Positions 1 through 9,446 of a stretch of DNA of 64,000 bases are shown one piece after another. Origin of the DNA: Halostagnicola sp. A56 (GTDB lineage Archaea > Halobacteriota > Halobacteria > Halobacteriales > Natrialbaceae); the NCBI RefSeq assembly GCF_000691505.1, contig NZ_JMIP02000025.1, positions 151,312 to 215,311 of the forward strand. The letters are read 5' to 3'. The notes under the pieces are model-generated. The model had not been told where the DNA came from, made no database searches, and saw nothing but the letters and a program-made list of their open reading frames with translations. The position numbers and the translations under genes were made by a program. How positions within the stretch are numbered: the first letter of the stretch is position 1; every line of letters starts with the position of its first letter.

Positions 1-494
1 CGTGGATCGAGTCCGGCCGTCGGTTCGTCCAAGAACAGGACAGCAGGGTCGTGGAGGATGGCCTGAATGAACCCCATCTTCTGTCGCATGCCTCTCGAGA
101 AGTCCGCGATTTTGGTCTGAGCGTCCTCGCGGAGATCGAGACGGTCGAGTAACGATGTGATTCGCTCGGACGCCGGGGATGCTGAAAGATCCCGTAAGCC
201 AGCCGCGAGGTCAAGTTGCTCGAACGCGGTGAGTTCAGAGTAGAGTGGCGGTACTTCCGGGAGATAACCGATCTGACGCGTTACCGCCGTTCGGTTGGCA
301 ATCGGTGTTCCATTGATAGTGGCAGTGCCACTTGTCGGTTGGGCGAGTGTCGTCAGTATTCGCATTGTCGTCGTTTTTCCGGCCCCGTTCGGTCCGAGAA
401 ACCCGTAGACGACTCCGTCTGGGACGCTGAGGTCGAGTGACTCGATAGCGACCGTCTGTCCGTAGTGTTTCGTCAAGCCAGTCGCCTCTATCAT
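1..494 (-). CDS. ABC transporter ATP-binding protein (3' end outside window)
   Basis: ATP-hydrolysing subunit of an ABC exporter. The reading frame starts with ATG at 494 (MIEATGLTKHYGQ) and runs off the left edge. Visible are Walker A GPNGAGKTTTMRIL near residue 38, a Q-loop region (IGYLPEVPPLYSEL, with Glu where Gln is usual), the signature SRGMRQKMGF and Walker B LFLDEPTAGLDP. This is the usual order of the CcmA/NatA-like family that pairs with ABC-2 permeases. The permease is not in the window on this side. About 165 of roughly 300 expected residues are present. Confidence 0.9.
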   Translation of the reverse strand, partial: MIEATGLTKHYGQTVAIESLDLSVPDGVVYGFLGPNGAGKTTTMRILTTLAQPTSGTATINGTPIANRTAVTRQIGYLPEVPPLYSELTAFEQLDLAAGLRDLSASPASERITSLLDRLDLREDAQTKIADFSRGMRQKMGFIQAILHDPAVLFLDEPTAGLDP

Positions 495-571
495 TAGTAA
501 GTAATTGTGAACGTGTTCGGTAAATCCATCGCCTATAGTGGACCAGACCAACGCGAGGAAAACAGATAATT

Positions 572-655
572 CTACTCGTCTCGAGTCGTCGCCTCGAGCA
601 ACATGACCACTCCTCCGAGCAAAGTCACGGTTCGCAGGAAGTTGAACTTGTTCGC
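572..655 (-). pseudogene. C-terminal scrap of a small membrane protein (DoxX-like?)
   Basis: The minus strand reads NKFNFLRTVTLLGGVVMLLE followed by ATTRDE and a stop at 572. This resembles the last helix of DoxX-type membrane proteins, but too little is left to be sure. It sits between the ABC ATPase promoter side and the truncated TAXI gene and is probably one more joined fragment. Confidence 0.25.
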
Positions 656-1227
656 CTGCCGTTACTCGCCTTCCATGAGCCAGCAGTCGCGGATCGACGG
701 CGTCGTCCCAGGAGTACATCTATCGCGTGTCCAATGTGACGGAGCATGGGACTTCGAATAGCGGATCCAGGGGGATTAGGAGCGACCTGCTGACCTGCTA
801 GGTCGTTTACCGTTTCGATCCCCGAATCACGTGGTGCCACTAAACCGCTTTGTACGCTATGAGCATGAAACAACCCGGCGATATCGACATCAAGGGGATT
901 CTCTTCGAATTCCCCTTCTCCGTTCACCATCTGCATCGCCATTGATGTGTGAGTGTACGCGATATCCGCATTGCCAGCGTTCAGCTGAAACATCCCCTGC
1001 TGAGCACCGTCAGCCGGTCGGGCATCAATACGAAGGCCGTCGACTTGTTCATTGACGACTGTGGCAAGGGCCTGCGACATCTGGTAGATTGTCGTTTCTT
1101 CGGCGGCAGTTACCATTCGAATCTCGGTCTGATCTCCGCCCCCGCCACCGAGACAGCCGGCTGCAAGTGCTGTTCCTGCCACTGTCATCGTCTTCAAGGC
1201 ATCTCGGCGTGTACTAACTTGCGCCAT
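625..1227 (-). pseudogene. TAXI-family TRAP transporter solute receptor, truncated
   Basis: Start ATG at 1227. Residues 1-25 form a Tat-like signal and lipobox (STRRDALK, then GTALAAGCLGGGGG), followed by a binding-protein fold typical of the TAXI family (AEETTIYQMSQALATVVNE, AYTHTSMAM, DLAGQQVAPNPPGSAIR). Homology stops after about 160 residues near position 740; the last 40 codons of the open frame (VLLGRRRRSATAGS) are unrelated sequence read through. TAXI receptors are normally about 330 residues, so the second lobe is missing. The partner TRAP membrane subunits are absent. Confidence 0.8.
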
Positions 1228-1399
1228 GGTACCATAGTATCGGGAGTAGTATAAAAACCATTGGGTAAATATAGTAACTTTGACACATATCATGGCCCAT
1301 GACAATTATTTCTATATGCTTAAAATGTAGAAATAAAGTGCGAATGCCAAGAGAAAAAGATATGAGACAATAATTTTCTCTCTTCTGTAAGAGATTGTT

Positions 1400-1920
1400 C
1401 TGAAGAGTACCCGGCCTCGAAAATCCGGTCGAAGTCTGCAGGTGGGATTCCGGGGCCATCGTCCTCGACTGCGAAGCCCGATTCTATCGGTTCGACCCAG
1501 ACGGTGACGTCCGACCCCCCGTGTTCGATCGCGTTCCCAAACAGATTCTCGAGTAGTTGCCGGAATCGGTCACCATCTGCCTCCACGGCCAGCGAGTCGC
1601 CATCATCGACGCAGATTAGTTCGCCTCCCGTTGTGGTATCACCGTCAGCGATAGCCCAGGCATCTTCGACGGTGTCCCAAAAGGAGACGAGTTCGGTTTC
1701 ACCGATGTCCCGTCCTCGCCGTGTAAGCCACAACACGTCGTCGATGAGCCGCTCCATTCGGTCGTGTGCCTCCGCAACTGCCTGGAGGTGCTCGCTGTCG
1801 CGTTCCGTTCGAGCGAGTTCGAGGTATCCGTTGGCCAACTGCAACGGGTTTCGAAGGTCGTGGGAGACGACGCTGGCGAACTCGTCGAACTTGTCACGTT
1901 CCCGCTTGAGCGTTTGCTCG
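1400..1920 (-). pseudogene. Sensor histidine kinase, central fragment
   Basis: The minus strand reads an H-box (FASVVSHDLRNPLQLANGYL near 1850), an N-box (LENLFGNAIEHG) and a G1 box (VEDDGPGIP), that is HisKA plus the start of HATPase_c. It breaks off at FEAGYSS, where the family continues with the G2 box. The sensor domain is missing upstream: at about 1920 the frame passes into lysA sequence. Both ends are broken, so this cannot be a working kinase. Confidence 0.8.
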
Positions 1921-1934
1921 CGTGCTTTCGGGAA

Positions 1935-2085
1935 ACGCGGCCGAAAACCGGCCGTAGTTCTCCTTCACGCGATCGAGATCCATCACGTAAAGCGGCGTGT
2001 CGTACTCGGCGGCGAGCGACTCGAGTCGCTCGAGATTCCAGTCTACGAGCCGGCGAACGGCCGGCGAGTCCGCGAAATCACTCAT
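1935..2085 (-). pseudogene. lysA: Diaminopimelate decarboxylase, N-terminal fragment
   Basis: ATG at 2085 begins MSDFADSPAVRRL; then LAAEYDTPLYVMDLDRVKEN and GRFSAAFPES follow, the N-terminus of haloarchaeal LysA, a PLP-dependent enzyme of lysine synthesis. Only about 50 of some 415 residues remain and the PLP lysine is lost. The fragment is joined in another frame to the histidine kinase fragment. A full copy is presumably elsewhere in the genome. Confidence 0.65.
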
Positions 2086-2374
2086 TATCAACTGGAAGTG
2101 ACCGGGAGGATTCAAGCGTTTGGGTTCGTCCGCTCGCCGAGAAGCGGGTGGACCACCTGAATCGATACCGTCTACTCCCTCAGGTTCGGTGTCGCAGGCA
2201 GATCCGATCCACTCCGTGTTGGTTCATCGTCAGCCCGCCTGTCTCCGCTTGCCAATAAGGTGAATGTGTCAGATACAAGAGTACAAGGATACAAGAATAC
2301 AAGCGTACAGCCCATATCAATAATATTTCGGATACACTCTTGATGATCCGGCTCGTTGGTTCCCGTATGTCGAT

Positions 2375-2965
2375 CGCGTCGACGACGGCCGTCTCGTTAT
2401 TAGTCACGAGATCCGTGGGAACCGACGCGAGAAGCAAGGTGAGAAACACGGCGTAGATCGTCGTCACGATGAGGACGGAGCCGATAACGGCTCGAGGAAG
2501 GTTCTTTCCGGGGTTTTTGATCTCTTCGGCAACAGACGTGATCTGAACGAAGCCAAGATAGGAGACGAAGATAACCCCGGTAACGGGCAACACTTCGCCG
2601 GTCGTTCCCGCCGGTGCAATCGGTTTCAGCGAGTCGATGTCGGCGTTAAAGATCGCGACGGCAGAGAACGCTCCCAGGATCGCCAGAAGCACCGAGACGA
2701 TGATGATCTGGAGCGTTCCGGTCTCTTTCGCGCCAGCGTAGTTGATACCGATGAACACCAGCGCACCCACGAGTCCGATTACCTGCGCGGGCATGAGAGT
2801 TATCGGGCCGACGCCGACCGCGCTCATTCCGAGGAAGTCATTGACGTACTCGCCGAGTCCGAACATGTAGAACGCGGAGGCGAATGCGAGTCCAATCCAG
2901 TTCGCCCAGCCAGCGATCGACCCGAACAGCGGGCCGAGCGCCCGGTTGACGTAAAATTCCGTACA
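2375..2965 (-). pseudogene. APC-family amino acid permease, internal fragment
   Basis: About 195 residues of an amino acid/polyamine transporter: FYVNRALGPLFGSIAGWANW, IGLVGALVFIGINYAGAKET, LPVTGVIFVSYLGFVQITS, AEEIKNPGKNLPRAVIGS. These match transmembrane segments 3-7 and the conserved E-IKNPxKNLPRAI loop of the family. Both the N-terminal helices and the C-terminal half are absent; flanking codons in the same open frame look unrelated. Confidence 0.85.
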
Positions 2966-3053
2966 CGTATCTTGATTATCACGAAGACTGAACTGAAAGG
3001 GAGGGTGCACAAGCAAGCCCAATAGCTACGGGAGAAATCGAGAAATCTGTAAC

Positions 3054-3197
3054 ATGGTCAAGATTTCGACCGTCGTAATCGTTCTCGCTATCGTCTTTGG
3101 GATCGGACTGATTCCAATCCCAATCCCCGGCATCGGACCGCTTGTCGGCCTTTCGGGGATCATCATCGGAATTATCCTTCGCGTGCTCGGCCACTAA
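3054..3197 (+). CDS. Small membrane protein, 47 aa
   Basis: ATG at 3054, TAA at 3195. The product is almost entirely hydrophobic and rich in Ile, Pro and Gly (MVKISTVVIVLAIVFGIGLI, then PIPIPGIGPLVGLSGIIIG), with two short membrane segments linked by a proline-glycine turn. Such miniature proteins occur in many haloarchaea, function unknown. It appears whole, unlike its neighbours. Confidence 0.6.
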   Translation: MVKISTVVIVLAIVFGIGLIPIPIPGIGPLVGLSGIIIGIILRVLGH

Positions 3198-3424
3198 CGA
3201 GCGTGCGTTGAGTCCGATCCAACGGGTGGACTCGTCTTCGAAACTCAGACCCGATTGAGACTCCTTGAGTGGAATCGAGGGAAAAAGGAGTTCACCAGTA
3301 ACCGTTTCGAATGGTCGTCGATCGCTGCTATCGAATTTCGAACCCACGATCAGCTAAACTCTCGAGCGTCTCGGACGAGTCGCTCTTTAAGGCTGAGAAG
3401 GACCTCTCGAGCCACGGGAGCGCC

Positions 3425-3698
3425 GTCGTATAGCCACAACAGCGTCTCCGAGGTGAAAGAGTCGGTCAACGAGCAAACCGCCGAGGTGAAGCGATCGATG
3501 AGCGAACAGACCTCGGAGGTCAAAGAGACCGTGAGCAAGCAGACCGCAGACGTCAAAGAGAGCGTCAAGAAACAGACCTCGGAGGTCAAAGAGACGGTGA
3601 GCAAACAGACCGAAAGCAGTGAAGAGCAAAACTCCACCAGCGGTGACGCTCGATCTGAGACCACCGACGGCGACGGGACGCCGGATCAGAGCGACTGA
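3425..3698 (+). pseudogene. C-terminal coiled-coil fragment with 11-residue repeats
   Basis: The plus strand reads repeats of the form EVKETVSKQTA / DVKESVKKQTS in tandem, five or six times, then an acidic tail ending DGTPDQSD. The 11-residue periodicity resembles LEA-like or apolipoprotein-like amphipathic helices. Upstream codons (before about 3430) are arginine-rich and look like out-of-frame sequence, so the N-terminus is probably lost. Confidence 0.5.
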
Positions 3699-3782
3699 TT
3701 CGCGTCGAGACTCGAAACGGGCGAATCTCGAGAAACGACGGTTTTGTACGGCATATTCCAGAACCCGTATCGACACGCGTAC

Positions 3783-4085
3783 CTACACGTAATCGAACCA
3801 CTCGTCGTACTCGTCGGTTCGGCGCTCGACGACTTCGAAGAACTTCGACTGAAGCTCTTCGGTCACCGGACCGCGAGTGCCGTCGCCGATGACGACGTTG
3901 TCGACTTTCCGAATGGGGGTCACTTCCGCAGCAGAGCCAGTAAAGAACAGTTCGTCCGCCGTGTTGAGTTCACCGCGTGAGATCGAGACGGTGTCGTGGA
4001 CGGTGTAACCGAGGTCTTCAGCGAGCGTGATGACTGTATCGCGCGTGATGCCGTCGAGAATCGATTCGGACAGACCCGGCGTGTA
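3783..4085 (-). pseudogene. ilvE: Branched-chain amino acid aminotransferase, C-terminal fragment
   Basis: About 100 residues: YTPGLSESILDGITRDTVIT, ELNTADELFFTGSAAEVTPI, RKVDNVVIGDG, ending DEYDEWFDYV. This is the C-terminal third of IlvE, a PLP aminotransferase of Ile/Leu/Val synthesis, with the conserved FFTGTAAEV-type loop. The PLP lysine lies upstream and is missing. It is fused in frame to an unrelated membrane segment (4086-4274). Confidence 0.85.
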
Positions 4086-4274
4086 GAGCAGCAGGCTGAG
4101 AACGAACGTTACCCACTCCGATCCCGGCTGGAACGGGACAGTGAGGAGACTAAACGCTGTATTCGAGAGAACCGCGGCGATACCGAGAAGCGCGACAATT
4201 ACCAACGCACGGCCTCGAGACATCTGCCCGACTGGCGACTCGAGCGTGTCAGTCTGACTTGTCGTTTCGACCAT
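4086..4274 (-). pseudogene. N-terminal fragment of a membrane protein, fused in frame to ilvE
   Basis: ATG at 4274 (MVETTSQTD; another at 4283) begins a protein with one clear membrane segment (ALVIVALLGIAAVLSNTAFS) and a second starting at WVTFVLSLLL. Exactly at the second helix the frame passes into IlvE without a stop, making a 166-residue chimeric open frame with a promoter-like AT stretch upstream (4300-4320). Family not identified. Confidence 0.5.
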
Positions 4275-4381
4275 AGACGACATGTCGAACCGTTCGTAAA
4301 TATGTATTCTCTGAACGGATTTTAAGTCTGTCGTCTGTCATATCCGGAATAGCTATCCGAATCGCGACCGATCGCAGACGC

Positions 4382-4575
4382 ATGGCCGACATGACTCGGA
4401 CCGTTCCGGACGACGCGTACGCGGCCCTCGGTGACGAAACGCGACTCGAGATTCTGTTCGAACTCGCCGACCACTACGAAGCGGCCTGGTCGGCCGGTTG
4501 GCTCTCCTTTTCGACCCTCTGCGATCGAGTCGGTGTCGACGATACGAGCCGATTCAACTACCACCTCCAGACGCT
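4382..4575 (+). pseudogene. ArsR-like winged-helix regulator, N-terminal fragment
   Basis: ATG at 4382. VPDDAYAALGDETRLEILFE and FNYHLQTLR are typical of the haloarchaeal ArsR/HTH_20 regulators. The protein breaks off right after the recognition helix (about residue 64), where the sequence passes into the tail of an opposing HTH-10 gene. A TATA-like element precedes it. Confidence 0.7.
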
Positions 4576-4576
4576 A

Positions 4577-5032
4577 CGAGTTCGAAATCCCGAGTCGCTC
4601 GGCAAGGTAGTCTTGCGAAACGGATCTGGGAATGTTATAGTAGCCGGAGAAGTACGCGATCGAGAGGATTTCGCGTTGCTGTTCGGTGAGAATGTAAGAC
4701 TCCCCGGTCGAGGCCGTCGATTCGTAGAGCTGTTTGATCCAGAAAGAGACGTTGTGCTCTCGGCAGTACTCCTGAAAGTCGGACAGCGCGGACCGTTCTG
4801 GGAGGTGAACTCGAACGATCCAGCCGGGATCGCCGCTGACGATCGAGAAGACGTAGATGCCGCGCTTGATACACGTGTCGGGTACGATATCACGGCTCGT
4901 GTCGGCCGTAACGCGATAGATTACTCGGTTTTCGAACGTGGCGATGCGATCGGACGCCCCAACCGTCCCGTCTGCGTCCATCGTCTCCTCGAGCGCGGCG
5001 TAGTCCTCGGCGAACACCGAAACGAAATAGAA
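4577..5032 (-). pseudogene. Bacterio-opsin-activator-like HTH-10 regulator, C-terminal fragment
   Basis: About 150 residues: VFAEDYAALEETMDADGTVG, RVHLPERSALSDFQEYC, then the start of the HTH_10 motif LTEQQREILSIAYFSGYYNI and LAERLGISNS. Haloarchaeal Bat-type regulators end with this helix-turn-helix; here it stops in the middle of the HTH. The N-terminal sensor part is also absent. It abuts the ArsR fragment tail to tail. Confidence 0.75.
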
Positions 5033-5035
5033 TCT

Positions 5036-5555
5036 CGAAGGTGAAGCCAGCGACGTAACCCGTAACAACCGCGCTTGCTGTGAACAGCCCGACGGCGAGC
5101 GGAACCAACAGCAAGCTTCCGGGCGAGAGAAACCCGTATCCGACGATACCAACGAGTAAGACTGTCAGCGGAGCGAGAACCAGACAGGCGGATAGAAACT
5201 CAGTGAGCAACATCCCGACGGTGGCCGTTCGGATTGAGACGGTCGTCAGGACGAACGATTTCGCTCTCGGGGTTCGCCAGTGTAAGAGCGCCCGCTGCGC
5301 GAGAAACCAGACAGCGAATATCCACAGCGCACTCACACCCACCCGAACTGAACCGGGGACAGAGAGCGGACCTGAGAGTGATCGCAAGAGGAGCGCATAG
5401 AGGATTCCCATCCCGCCAAACCAGATCGCCATTCCGACGGCGGAAATTCCAAGCAAATAGAACCGGTACCGATTCCGCCGAAGTCCACGAATCGTTCGGC
5501 GGGTTCCGACAATCCCCAACTGAACGCCATGATGCAGCCAATTCGGTTCAGTCAT
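5036..5555 (-). pseudogene. ABC-2 type permease, N-terminal fragment
   Basis: ATG at 5555 (MTEPNWLHHGV) overlaps the stop of the preceding ABC ATPase as ATGA. At least four membrane segments are readable (YLLGISAVGMAIWFGGMGIL, ALWIFAVWFLAQRA, VGMLLTEFLSACLVLAPLTV, VGLFTASAVVTGYVAG). It breaks off near 5036 after about 173 residues; permeases of this kind are normally over 400. Confidence 0.7.
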
Positions 5556-5645
5556 TTGCTGCTTGCTCTGTGTTGGGTTCCTCACTCGTTAGCTCGAGGA
5601 ATGCCGCTTCGAGTGTCTGGTGGTCTCCGGTTTCGGCGCGATGTG
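5552..5645 (-). pseudogene. ABC transporter ATPase, last ~30 residues
   Basis: The minus strand reads ETGDHQTLEAAFLELTSEEP and a tail NTEQAAND with stop at 5552-5554. The A-F-L-E-L-T pattern is the classic C-terminal end of CcmA/NatA-like ABC ATPases. Its stop overlaps the permease start, so this pair is a native operon piece broken at both distal ends. Confidence 0.65.
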
Positions 5646-6131
5646 TGAGATCGCTCGGTGTCGAGTCCCATGGTTACGTTCGCGAGGGTTCCGAAGTCCG
5701 TACCGTCGGTGCCGACGATAGATTTATCTATAAGATTTCTAGCAAGTATTTCTCCCATACCGGTTCATTTTCCGCGAAGCGTATTAAATGTAATGAGAGA
5801 GTGTCTGTCAGTTCAGCGACGTTCAGCGGCGTTCGGATCGGTTTTTTCTACACACTGATGGCGTACTGCTCCCGGCGTCGGGCGAAACCATCGAGCGTCG
5901 ATCATACCATCACTTCTCAAACGTATATGGCATAAGTTATTTTGTCGGCGGCGCTCCACTTCGTTCGATCGTACCAGTACGGTGAATTCGACAGGGGAAG
6001 CAATCGATAGTTTCCGACGGGGATTTGATGTCCAAAGCGAAATCTAGCCAGCCATTACGATCGAATACTGATGCTCGAGGGGAGAAAGTTACTGAATCGA
6101 TAATCGTCTCGGAAGGCTTTTAAATTCGAGC
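5646..6131. other. Gene-free stretch
   Basis: No convincing coding region on either strand; codon periodicity of haloarchaeal genes is absent and stop codons are frequent. A TATA-like TTTATCTATAA is seen near 5726. The stretch separates two unrelated truncated transporter genes. Confidence 0.5.
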
Positions 6132-6762
6132 CATCTGCTCATCGGCCCGATGATGCTTATCCTCTCGGCGCTGGCCTTTTACCCGTTGATTCGGACGTTC
6201 TGGCTGTCGCTCCAGAGCGACGATCTCTACGGTTCGCATCCCATCGGTGAGTTCCGGGGAATCGACGGCTACGTCCAGATACTCTCCGGCGAAATGGATA
6301 CCGTTCTCAGTGATCCGTTCATCAGCCTGAGCGATCCGTTCTCGAGCGCGCTGGTAGTGACGCTGCTTATCACGCTTATCAGCGTCTCGATTGGGACGCT
6401 CCTCGGGCTCGGGATGGCGCTCATCCTCAACAAGGAGTTCCGCGGTCGGACGTTCGCTCGGATGATAGTCATCCTCCCGTGGTCGATCCCGATCGTGATC
6501 CAGGGGATGATGTTTTATCTGTTGTTCCAGCCGAGACTGAGCCCGTTCGTCGATATCTTCCACACGATGGGGCTGTTCTCTGCGAATCCGCTGACGAGCC
6601 CCCGTGACTCGACGATAATCGTGATACTCATCGATATCTGGCGGAAGGTTCCGTTCATTGCGCTCATTATTCTGGCGGGGCTGGCGAGCGTCAACCAGAG
6701 CCTCTACGACGTGGCGAAAGTCGCCGGCGCCTCGAAGTGGCAGCAGTTCAGACTGATCTGGT
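6132..6762 (+). pseudogene. Sugar ABC transporter permease (MalF/UgpA type), truncated at both ends
   Basis: Starts abruptly near 6132 in a membrane segment (MMLILSALAFYPLIRTFWLS). Several helices follow, then the family loop that docks on the ATPase: LYDVAKVAGASKWQQFRLI (the EAA motif). It ends exactly at 6762, where an inverted repeat begins. Helix 1 and the last helices are missing. The binding protein and ATPase are not nearby. Confidence 0.85.
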
Positions 6763-6767
6763 CCCAT

Positions 6768-6790
6768 ATTGTTCTTATTGAACAATATAG
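6768..6790. repeat. Inverted repeat at a fragment junction
   Basis: ATATTGTTC TTATT GAACAATAT is a perfect 9-bp stem with a 5-base loop, sitting exactly where the sugar permease breaks off. It could be a terminator, an operator or the end of a lost mobile element. Confidence 0.6.
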
Positions 6791-6795
6791 GAACG

Positions 6796-7085
6796 TCCGG
6801 AATATTTAGATCGCTGTTCGGAAATCGTTTTCGGTTGATTTAATTGAAAACATCACCTTTCTGCTCCCAAAGCTCTCCTATGTACAATAATAAATAGTAA
6901 ATATGGTGTATATTGGATTGGTATCCTGATATATGCCTAGATATTATCCATAATGGCTAATCTCGTATACGATTGTAATATATCTCATTATATAATATTG
7001 TGCATAATATAAATTACTATGTCCTTCCTCTCTGGACCGTAAAAATCTGATCGAACCACCATCCGTTGCGCGAGCGAAACTAGTA
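6796..7085. other. AT-rich gene-free stretch
   Basis: Strongly AT-rich compared with neighbours, many stops in all frames. No RNA gene recognised. Confidence 0.5.
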
Positions 7086-7180
7086 TCAAAAGGAGGTTTT
7101 GGAATACAATATCACACATAGTTTCCTATTGGGCGGCGATATCCAAATGCATATTACATTGTAAAGGGAGCTAGTCTGAC

Positions 7181-7340
7181 TCGACTCGAGACGACGCACG
7201 TCCTCCCGGTCGAACCGCGTGAATTCCTTTCGCCACTCGATCCGCGTCGCGTCGATGCCGAGTTCGTCGGTCAACTGCGACCCGCTAACGCTTCGACGAT
7301 CCGCATCAGAGATCTTGTACTCGCTCCCATCACCGGTCAT
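7181..7340 (-). pseudogene. Haem-sensor/globin-coupled transducer, N-terminal fragment
   Basis: ATG at 7340; residues 10-53 read [20 protein letters not shown] and [14 protein letters not shown], which resemble the N-terminus of haloarchaeal HemAT/globin-coupled transducers just before the globin fold. Only about 53 residues remain. Two further pieces of the same kind of protein are at 7462-7885 and 9897-10403 and may be from one broken gene. Confidence 0.6.
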
Positions 7341-7461
7341 AATAACGATTTTTCAATTCTCTTTTGAGTATATAAATCCACTTGTTATTCCGGGCAGACG
7401 GGGTTTCTGGAGGCGGGACTGACGGCTCTGAACGGAGCGATTCAACACAAACAGATTCGCG

Positions 7462-7885
7462 TTACTGATCCTCAGTCAGTCGTTTTGCTTCCGTCTCGAG
7501 GTCGTCCATGAGGTCGAACTGCTCGTCCGCGACGTCGGCGATTTCTTCGGACTTATCAGACACTTCCTCAGTCTGACGTTTCGCCTCTTCTGTCATACTT
7601 GCGACTTCCTCGATGCTCGCCGCTTGATCGTCGGTCGCCTCCGCGACCTGATTGATTCCCTCGGAAGTGTCGCTGACCAGATCCTCGATACGCGAGAGGT
7701 TGTCGACCGTCTCCTGGACCATCTGGACGCTCTCGTCCAGTTCCTCGATCGCCGTCTCGAGACTCGTCGCGGTGTGTTCGGTGTCCTCTTGGATCTGCGT
7801 GACCGTGCGTTCGATGTTCTTCGCTTCCGTTTTGGAGTTTTCGGCCAGCGACTTCACCTCGTTCGCGACCACCGCGAACCGATCC
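7462..7885 (-). pseudogene. Methyl-accepting chemotaxis transducer, C-terminal fragment
   Basis: About 140 residues of a signalling coiled coil: FAVVANEVKSLAENSKTEAK opens in the conserved hairpin tip region (A-V-V-A-x-E-V-x-x-LAE), followed by heptads (QEDTEHTATSLETAIEELDE, TDDQAASIEEVASMTEEAKR) and the ending EAKRLTEDQ with stop at 7462. The tip itself is missing, because the break falls inside the highly conserved region. Confidence 0.85.
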
Positions 7886-7956
7886 CGCTCGACGAGGTCC
7901 TCGAGGACGGCGTAGCGATTTTGCGCGACTGTCGCTCGGATACCGACGCGGTCGTC

Positions 7957-8080
7957 GGTTTCGATCGGCGTGCCGCGGGTCCGGATCGACCAGTTGATCG
8001 AAATCGGCTGGAAGGGCCTGCTGGTCCTTTCGTTCGCGAACCTGTTGCTCACCGCGATTATCGTGGGGCTGATAGCATGA
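7957..8080 (+). pseudogene. nuoH: NADH dehydrogenase-like complex subunit H, C-terminal fragment
   Basis: RIDQLIEIGWKGLLVLSFAN then LLLTAIIVGLIA and a TGA at 8078 match the end of NuoH, the membrane subunit at the quinone site of complex I. Its stop overlaps the ATG of nuoI as in intact haloarchaeal nuo operons, so this is a real operon piece cut upstream. Confidence 0.8.
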
Positions 8081-8388
8081 TTGGGATACTCAAATCGATG
8101 GCAACGACGATGAAACACGCGCTGGATGGCTCTACGTTCACCGTGGAGTATCCCGAAACTGCGCCGGATGTCTCGCCGCGGTTTCGCGGCGTCCACAAGT
8201 TCAGTCAGGAACGCTGTATCTGGTGTCGCCAGTGTGAGAACGTCTGTCCAAACGATACGATTCAGATCGTGATGGACGACAAGCGAAACGGCGAACAGTA
8301 CAACCTCCACATCGGCCAGTGTATCTACTGTCGACTCTGCGAGGAGGTCTGTCCCGTCGACGCGATTTTGCTCACCCAGAACTTCGAG
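8077..8388 (+). pseudogene. nuoI: NADH dehydrogenase-like complex subunit I, truncated
   Basis: ATG at 8077. Two [4Fe-4S] motifs are intact: CIWCRQCENVCP (residues 47-57) and CIYCRLCEEVCP (82-92), the electron wire from the hydrophilic arm to quinone. Homology stops at LLTQNFE (residue 104); haloarchaeal NuoI has about 153 residues. The remaining open frame to 8436 is unrelated. Confidence 0.9.
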
Positions 8389-8532
8389 TACGACCGTTGT
8401 GACGAGCTGCACGATCGTTCGCTGCGTGGGAAATAGCCGCTCGAGATTCGGCCCTGTTAATCCGCTCATAGAAACCGCCTACTTTCGGTTACAAGCCGGA
8501 TAACTACAACCTATCCCGGCCGAGAGGTCGGT

Positions 8533-8748
8533 ATGATCACCTGTACGAACTGCGAGACCGCCCAGTTTCTCCAGATCACGCAGAGTCGGGTGTACTTCGA
8601 AGACGGCGAGATGATCAACGAAATCACCGAACACTACGAATGTACGCTCTGTGAATCGACGGGACAGTACATTTACGACGAGGACCACGACGAAGCGAGC
8701 GTCACAGGCGACGTCGAACTCACCAGAGAGCGACCGAAGTACGCGTAA
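8533..8748 (+). CDS. Small zinc-ribbon-like protein, 71 aa
   Basis: ATG at 8533. Two CxxC pairs (ITCTNCETAQ at residues 3-6, YECTLCESTG near residue 40) suggest a structural zinc. Acidic, no membrane segment; ends LTRERPKYA. It appears complete, with an upstream AT-rich element near 8500. Widespread uncharacterised haloarchaeal family in my judgement; function unknown. Confidence 0.75.
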   Translation: MITCTNCETAQFLQITQSRVYFEDGEMINEITEHYECTLCESTGQYIYDEDHDEASVTGDVELTRERPKYA

Positions 8749-9411
8749 AAACTCGCGCCGAGTTCGACTCGTCTCTCTCGGGGTTGGAATCGGTTCGTCT
8801 CGCTCGGTGATCTTCTGGCGTTCACCGTTTTTCGTTTCGCTCGTTCGATTCTGACGATGCGTTCCGATCGTTCGCGTTCGTCGTCGTGTCCGCGTTCGTC
8901 GTCTAAACGAAACCGGGGGACAGCAAAACGGTAGTGACGATTCGCTGACCCAGCAAATCGTCGACTGTGAATTCCACCCAATACTCCGATCGCCAGAATC
9001 AGTAACGAGACAATCTCGAGAACGGCTCGGTGCCAGTAAAAATCGAAAGAAGGTGAATTACTACGGGTTTTCGAGGAGTATCTTCGGAAAGCGATCTCGC
9101 GCCACCTCGACGGGTCGTACTTGTTCCTGAATACCCGGACAAGGGTCGTGTGAATATTATGCAATTCGAGGAGTCGATCTCAAACGCATTTATCCGGGGG
9201 AGTCGCCGGCCCGGCGAAATACGACGCGATCAAACCACCGTGACGGCGTCGACCGTGAGAATACCACCAGTTATATTATTTGCTGCAACTATTACTCAGG
9301 GCGAAAAAGCGGCGAATCGGAAGAGTGCACCCTCGAGACGCCACGCGACCCGATATAAAGGAAGGTGACAGTCGTCGCACAAACCGGAGAGACGGGGTGC
9401 GGGCACCAACC
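8749..9411. other. Gene-free stretch
   Basis: Open frames here are arginine-rich and low quality on both strands. One minus-strand hydrophobic run (AVLEIVSLLILAIGVLGGIH near 8980-9035) might be a remnant of a membrane protein, but no start or homologue could be argued. Confidence 0.45.
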
Positions 9412-9421
9412 TTTATAAACC
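9410..9421 (+). promoter_or_regulatory. TATA box of the TBP gene fragment
   Basis: CTTTATAAAC lies about 27 bases before the ATG at 9447, the spacing expected for a nearly leaderless haloarchaeal transcript. Confidence 0.55.
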
Positions 9422-9446
9422 TTAAATACGTCTTTTTAAGCGACTT

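Noticed and set aside
6120-6785. 221-aa minus-strand open frame
   Set aside because: Opposite strand of a clear sugar-permease reading with family motifs; composition (Arg, Glu, Asp-rich) is typical of a shadow.
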